DNA of 43,011 bases, from assembly GCA_002189035.1 (NCBI GenBank), contig NEEC01000311.1:1-43011 (forward strand). The letters are read 5' to 3'. A program made the translations under genes and the position numbers. This DNA is from Utricularia gibba. Its lineage: Eukaryota > Streptophyta > Magnoliopsida > Lamiales > Lentibulariaceae. Under the pieces are notes generated by a model that worked only from the letters and a program-made list of their open reading frames with translations, had not been told where the DNA came from and made no database searches. Below are positions 37,601-43,011 of the stretch, in pieces. How positions within the stretch are numbered: the first letter of the stretch is position 1; each line of letters starts with the position of its first letter.

Positions 37601-38501
37601 AACTTCGTTCTGACCATAGGTTCGGTCTGACTCCTTTGCCACATCGGTCCTACTCGACGAAAATCGTGATGCAGTTATTGAAGTTAGGATTCATGAGCAC
37701 CCAAAATGGTTTTCTCAACCGCATGCTTTATATTTGATAAGGCACTCTCGTGGGGCAACGGTATCGAGCAGGAGGTCGAGTCGAGCTCGGGCCCAGAGTC
37801 ATTTGTAGCCCGGCAAAAAAATTGATGCATTTATTAACGTTGGTTTTATTAGGCTGCCTACATAGTTTCTCAAGGAAAAGCTTGTCGTTTCTGGGCGGGT
37901 GATGTCTTTTGGAACTTCGTTCTGACCCAAGGTTCGGTCTGACTCCTTTGCCACATCGGTCCTACTCGACGAAAATCGTGATGCAGTTATTGAAGTTAGG
38001 ATTCATGAGCACCCAAAATGGTTTTCTCAACCGCATGCTTTATATTTGATAAGGCACTCTCGTGGGGCAACGGTATCGAGCAGGAGGTCGAGTCGAGCTC
38101 GGTCCCAGAGTCATTTGTAGCCCGGCAAAAAAATTGATGCATTTATTAACGTTCGGCTTTATTAGGCTGCCTACATAGTTTCTCAAGGAAAAGCTTGTCG
38201 TTTCTGGCGGGTGATGTCTTTTGGAACTTCGTTCTGACCAAGGTTCGTTCTGACTCCTTTGCCACATCGGGTCCTACTCGACGAAAATCGTGATGCAGTT
38301 ATTGAAGTTAGGATTCATGAGCACCCAAAATGGTTTTCTCAACCGCATGCTTTATATTTGATAAGGCACTCTCGTGGGGCAACGGTATCGAGCAGGAGGT
38401 CGAGTCGAGCTCGGCCCAGAGTCATTTGTAGCCCGGCAAAAAAATTGATGCATTTATTAACGTTCGGTTTTATTAGGCTGCCTACATAGTTTCTCAAGGA
38501 A

Positions 38502-38795
38502 AAGCTTGTCGTTTCTGGCGGGTGATGTCGTTGGGAACTTCGTTCTGACCCAAGGTTCGTCTGACTCCTTTGCCACATCGGGTCCTACTCGACGAAAATC
38601 GTGATGCAGTTATTGAAGTTAGGATTCATGAGCACCAAAATGGTTTTTCAACGCATGCTTTATATTTAGGAGGCGCTCTAGTGGGGCAACGGTATCGAAA
38701 AGGTCGAGTCGAGCTCGGCCAGAGTCATTTGTAGCCGGCAAAAATTGATGCATTTATTAACGTTATTAGGCTGCCTACATAGTTTTCTCAAGGAA
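38502..38795. repeat. Shortest monomer in the window (294 bp)
   Basis: The beta half is condensed: tggtttttcaacgcatgc, tatatttaggagg, ctctagtggggc, and gtatcgaaaaggtcgag, where gcaggag or gggcaaaag is expected. The gaaaagg and ctctagtgg marks resemble the C subtype. The tail is cut to aacgttattagg. Several independent small losses appear to have accumulated, with AAGCTT and the tgatgca boxes still intact. Confidence 0.75.
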
Positions 38796-41271
38796 AAGCT
38801 TGTCGTTTCTGGGCGGGTGATGTCGTTGGGAACTTCGTTCTGACCCAAGGTTCGGTCTGACTCCTTTGCCACATCGGGTCCTACTCGACGAAAATCGTGA
38901 TGCAGTTATTGAAGTTAGGATTCATGAGCACCCAAAATGGTTTTTCTCAACCGCATGCTTTATATTTGAGGAGGCGCTCTCGTGGGGCAACGGTATCGAG
39001 TAGGAGGTCGAGTCGAGCTCGGGCCCATAGTCATTTGTAGCTCGGCAAAAAATTGATGCATTTATTAACGTTGGGTTTTAATAGGCTGCCTACATGTTTT
39101 CTCAAGGAAAAGCTTGTCGTTTCTGGCGGGTGATGTCGTTGGGAACTTCGTTCTGACCAAGGTTCGTCTGACTCCTTTGCCACATCGGGTCCTACTCGAC
39201 GAAAATCGTGATGCAGTTATTGAAGTTAGGATTTCATGAGCACCCAAAATGGTTTTCTCAACCGCATGCTTTATATTTGATAAGGTGCTCTCGTGGGGCA
39301 ACGGTATCGAGCAGGAGGTCGAGTCGAGCTCGGGCCCAGAGTCATTTGTAGCCGGCAAAAAAATTGATGCATTTATTAACGTTCGGTTTTAGGCTGCCTA
39401 CATGTTTCTCAAGGAAAAGCTTGTCGTTTCTGGCGGGTGATGTCGTTGGAACTTCGTTCTGACCAAGGTTCGGTCTGACTCCTTTGCCACATCGGGTCCT
39501 ACTCGACGAAAATCGTGATGCAGTTATTGAAGTTAGGATTCATGAGCACCCAAATGGTTTTCTCAACCGCATGCTTTATATTTGATAGGCGCTCTCGTGG
39601 GGCAACGGTATCGAGCAGGAGGTCGAGTCGAGCTCGGGCCCAGAGTCATTTGTAGCGGCAAAAAAATTGATGCATTTATTAACGTTGGGTTTAATAGGCT
39701 GCCTACATGTTTCTCAAGGAAAAGCTTGTCGTTTCTGGGCGGGTGATGTCTTTTGAACTTCGTTCTGACCATAGGTTCGGTCTGACTCCTTTGCCACATC
39801 GGGTCCTACTCGACGAAAATCGTGATGCAGTTATTGAAGTTAGGATTTCATGAGCACCCAAAATGGTTTTCTCAACCGCATGCTTTATATTTGATAAGGC
39901 TCTCTGTGGGCAACGGTATCGAGTAGGAGGTCGAGTCGAGCTCGGGCCAGAGTCATTTGTAGCCGGCAAAAAATTGATGCATTTATTAACGTTGTTTTAA
40001 TAGGCTGCCTACATGGTTTTCTCAAGGAAAAGCTTGTCGTTTTTGGGCGGGTGATGTCTTTTGGAACTTCGTTCTGACCAAGGTCGGTCTGACTCCTTTG
40101 CCACATCGGGTCCTACTCGACGAAAATCGTGATGCAGTTATTGAAGTTAGGATTCATGAGCACCAAAATGGTTTTTCTCAACCGCATGCTTTATATTTGA
40201 TAAGGCACTCTCGTGGGGCAACGGTATCGAGCAGGAGGTCGAGTCGAGCTCGGGCCCAGAGTCATTTGTAGCCGGCAAAAAAATTGATGCATTTATTAAC
40301 GTTCGGTTTATTAGGCTGCCTACATGTTTCTCAAGGAAAAGCTTGTCGTTTCTGGGCGGGTGATGTCTTTTGGAACTTCGTTCTGACCATAGGTTCGGTC
40401 TGACTCCTTTGCCACATCGGGTCCTACTCGACGAAAATCGTGATGCAGTTATTGAAGTTAGGATATCATGAGCACCCAAAATGGTTTTCTCAACCGCATG
40501 CTTTATATTTGATAAGGCACTCTCGTGGGGCAACGGTATCGAGCAGGAGGTCGAGTCGAGCTCGGGCCCAGAGTCATTTGTAGCCCGGCAAAAAAAATTG
40601 ATGCATTTATTAACGTTGGTTTATTAGGCTGCCTACATAGTTTCTCAAGGAAAAGCTTGTCGTTTTTGGGCGGGTGATGTCTTTTGGAACTTCGTTCTGA
40701 CCCAAGGTTCGGTCTGACTCCTTTGCCACATCGGGTCCTACTCGACGAAAATCGTGATGCAGTTATTGAAGTTAGGATTCATGAGCACCCAAAATGGTTT
40801 TCTCAACCGCATGCTTTATATTTGATAAGGCGCTCTCGTGGGGCAACGGTATCGAGCAGGAGGTCGAGTCGAGCTCGGGCCCAGAGTCATTTGTAGCCGG
40901 CAAAAAAATGATGCATTTATTAACGTTGGTTTAATAGGCTGCCTACATGTTTCTCAAGGAAAAGCTTGTCGTTTCTGGGCGGGTGATGTCTTTTGGAACT
41001 TCGTTCTGACCATAGGTTCGTTCTGACTCCTTTGCATCGGGTCCTACTCGACGAAAATCGTGATGCAGTTATTGAAGTTAGGATTCATGAGCACCCAAAA
41101 TGGTTTTCTCAACCGCATGCTTTATATTTGATAAGGCACTCTCGTGGGGCAACGGTATCGAGCAGGAGGTCGAGTCGAGCTCGGGCCCAGAGTCATTTGT
41201 AGCCCGGCAAAAAAATTGATGCATTTATTAACGTTCGGTTTATTAGGCTGCCTACATAGTTTCTCAAGGAA

Positions 41272-42516
41272 AAGCTTGTCGTTTCTGGGCGGGTGATGTC
41301 GTTGGGAACTTCGTTCTGACCCAAGGTTCGTCTGACTCCTTTGCCACATCGGGTCCTACTCGACGAAAATCGTGATGCAGTTATTGAAGTTAGGATTTCA
41401 TGAGCACCCAAAATGGTTTTCTCAACGCATGCTTTATATTTAGGAGGCGCTCTCGTGGGCAACGGTATCGGCAGGAGGTCGAGTCGAGCTCGCCCAGAGT
41501 CATTTGTAGCCCGGCAAAAAATTGATGCATTTATTAACGTTCGGCGCTATTAGGCTGCCTACATAGTTTCTCAAGGAAAAGCTTGTCGTTTCTGGGCGGG
41601 TGATGTCGTTGGGAACTTCGTTCGACCCAAGGTTCTGACTGACTCCTTTGCCACATCGGGTCCTACTCGACGAAAATCGTGATGCAGTTATTGAAGTTAG
41701 GATGTCATGAGCACCCAAAATGGTTTTCTCAACCGCATGCTTTATATTTGAGGAGGCGCTCTCGTGGGGCAACGGTATCGAGCAGGAGGTCGAGTCGAGC
41801 TCGGGCCCATAGTCATTTGTAGCTCGGCAAAAAACTTGATGCATTTATTAACGTTGGGTTTTAATAGGCTGCCTACATGTTTCTCAAGGAAAAGCTTGTC
41901 GTTTCTGGCGGGTGATGTCGTTGGGAACTTCGTTCTGACCCAAGGTTCGTCTGACTCCTTTGCCACATCGGGTCCTACTCGACGAAAATCGTGATGCAGT
42001 TATTGAAGTTAGGATTTCATGAGCACCCAAAATGGTTTTCTCAACCGCATGCTTTATATTTGATAAGGTGCTCTCGTGGGGCAACGGTATCGAGTAGGAG
42101 GTCGAGTCGAGCTCGGGCCCATAGTCATTTGTAGCTCGGCAAAAAACTTGATGCATTTATTAACGTTGGTTTTAATAGGCTGCCTCAATGGTTTTCTCAA
42201 GGAAAAGCTTGTCGTTTTTGGGCGGGTGATGTCGTTGTGAACTTCGTTCTGACCCAAGGTTCGGTCTGTCTCCTTTGCCAAATCTGGTCCTACTCGACGA
42301 AAATCGTGATGCAGTTATTGAAGTTAGGATTTCATGAGCACCCAAAATGGTTTTTCTCAACGCATGCTTTATATTTGATAAGGCACTCTCGTGGGGCAAC
42401 GGTATCGAGCAGGAGGTCGAGTCGAGCTCGGGCCCAGAGTCATTTGTAGCCCGGCAAAAAAATGATGCATTTATTAACGTTGGTTTATTAGGCTGCCTAC
42501 ATGTTTTCTCAAGGAA
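41272..42516. repeat. Island of left-block monomer types near the right edge
   Basis: Four units depart from D. The unit at 41272 ends with cggcgctattagg, a tail otherwise not seen after about 15 kb. The unit at 41579 carries ctgactgactcc, which I otherwise find only in the units at 343, 971 and 4393. The unit at 41892 has gatttcatgag, gataaggtgc, gagtagg and a tail ending gcctcaatgg. The unit at 42205 has tttttgggcggg, gttgtgaac and ccaaatctgg. This order matches the A, A/B, B and C-front series typical of the first 9 kb. Confidence 0.7.
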
Positions 42517-43011
42517 AAGCTTGTCGTTTCTGGGCGGGTGATGTCTTTTGGAACTTCGTTCTGACCATAGGTTCGGTCTGACTCCTTTGCCACATCGGGT
42601 CCTACTCGACGAAAATCGTGATGCAGTTATTGAAGTTAGGATTCATGAGCACCCAAAATGGTTTTCTCAACCGCATGCTTTATATTTGATAAGGCACTCT
42701 CGTGGGGCAACGGTATCGAGCAGGAGGTCGAGTCGAGCTCGGTCCCAGAGTCATTTGTAGCCGGCAAAAAAATGATGCATTTATTAACGTTCGGCTTTAT
42801 TAGGCTGCCTACATAGTTTCTCAAGGAAAAGCTTGTCGTTTCTGGGCGGGTGATGTCTTTTGGAACTCGTTCTGACCATAGGTTCGGTCTGACTCCTTTG
42901 CCACATCGGGTCCTACTCGACGAAAATCGTGATGCAGTTATTGAAGTTAGGATTCATGAGCACCCAAAATGGTTTTCTCAACCGCATGCTTTATATTTGA
43001 TAAGGCACTCT
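42517..43011. repeat. Return to subtype D, truncated at the window edge
   Basis: One complete D unit starts at 42517 and a partial one at 42829. Both have gtcttttggaac (gaactcgtt with one lost T in the second), gaccataggttcgg, gattcatgag and gataaggcac. The window stops inside the beta half after gataaggcactct, so the array continues to the right. Confidence 0.85.

Larger units (their letters stand above)
27639..41271. repeat. Right block dominated by subtype D
   Basis: From about 27.95 kb most units share gtcttttggaac, gaccataggttcgg or gaccaaggttcgg, gattcatgag, ttgataaggcac, gagcagg, cccagag with agcccggc, and attaggctgcctacatag. Uniformity is visibly higher than in the middle block, and runs such as 27951-29816 and 31672-33535 are almost pure D. 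Mean spacing is about 310 bp. Non-D units appear in clusters near 29.8-31.6, 33.5-34.1, 36.6-37.2 and 38.5-39.7 kb. Inferred: a younger local amplification that has replaced or displaced older types. Confidence 0.75.
1..43011. repeat. Tandem satellite DNA array, ~310-bp monomer, ~139 copies
   Basis: The same unit recurs head-to-tail from the first base to the last. I located AAGCTT 139 times (first at 32, last at 42829). Spacings run from 294 to 317 bp with a mean of 310.1 bp, and no site is missing. All copies share an orientation, with no inversion, transposon insertion or unique sequence between them. Other near-invariant marks in most copies are gcatgc, the box tgatgcagttatt, atgcat followed by ttaacgtt, and gtcgagtcgagctcg. 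Seen directly: periodicity, orientation and continuity. Inferred: eukaryotic heterochromatic satellite, most likely plant. The family is not recognised. Mean spacing is about 312 bp in the first 15 kb, about 308 bp from 15.3 to 27.6 kb and about 310 bp afterwards. Both ends are cut inside a monomer, so the true array is longer. Confidence 0.98.

Noticed and set aside
1-43011. CRISPR array
   Set aside because: The repeat has no short-repeat/unique-spacer structure. The whole ~310-bp period is conserved, and no cas-like genes are present.
1-43011. Transposon, integrase or defence-system genes hidden in the array
   Set aside because: Every segment between successive AAGCTT sites is a full monomer of 294-317 bp. 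No room remains for additional sequence.

Overview
The whole window is one uninterrupted, head-to-tail satellite DNA array. I see no genes, RNA genes, mobile elements or unique spacer sequence. The invariant AAGCTT hexamer lets every copy be counted. It occurs 139 times, from position 32 to 42829, always on the same strand, at spacings of 294 to 317 bp (mean 310.1 bp). The window therefore holds about 138.7 monomers, and both edges fall inside the array. G+C is about 49% in a hand-counted monomer. A homogeneous array of 310-bp units this long, with layered sequence variants, is typical of eukaryotic heterochromatin (centromeric, pericentromeric or subtelomeric). The sizes (about 156 bp and twice that) fit plant satellites best, but I do not recognise the family and cannot name the organism.

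There are four levels of structure. (1) Each ~311-bp monomer is an ancient dimer of two diverged ~156-bp halves, so the basal unit is about one nucleosome long. (2) Several monomer subtypes exist, defined by linked diagnostic blocks. I call them A (cccagag, attaggctgcctacatag), B (cccatag, ttaatagg), C (gctttgtagttgagg, gggcaaaagg, ctcccagag) and D (gtcttttggaac, gaccatagg, gataaggcac). (3) Higher-order repeats: positions 32 to about 9380 carry two full copies and a partial third copy of a 13-monomer, ~4.04-kb unit, and about 10-25 kb mostly alternates two subtypes as a ~620-bp dimer. (4) Large-scale zoning: left block (1-9.7 kb, 13-mer organisation), middle block (9.7-27.6 kb, dimeric and rich in small deletions), right block (27.6-41.3 kb, dominated by subtype D), then a short island at 41.3-42.5 kb that returns to left-block sequence types before D resumes.

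Nothing here looks like a protein-coding or immune system. Long open frames, mostly on the minus strand, run through one to three monomers. They are by-products of repeat units whose length is close to a multiple of three. The interesting content is how the array evolves: a basal dimer, a strongly conserved box in both halves, mosaic origin of the dominant right-hand subtype, patch conversion and CpG-type substitutions. Many differences between copies are one-base changes in homopolymer runs, so some variation may be sequencing or assembly error.
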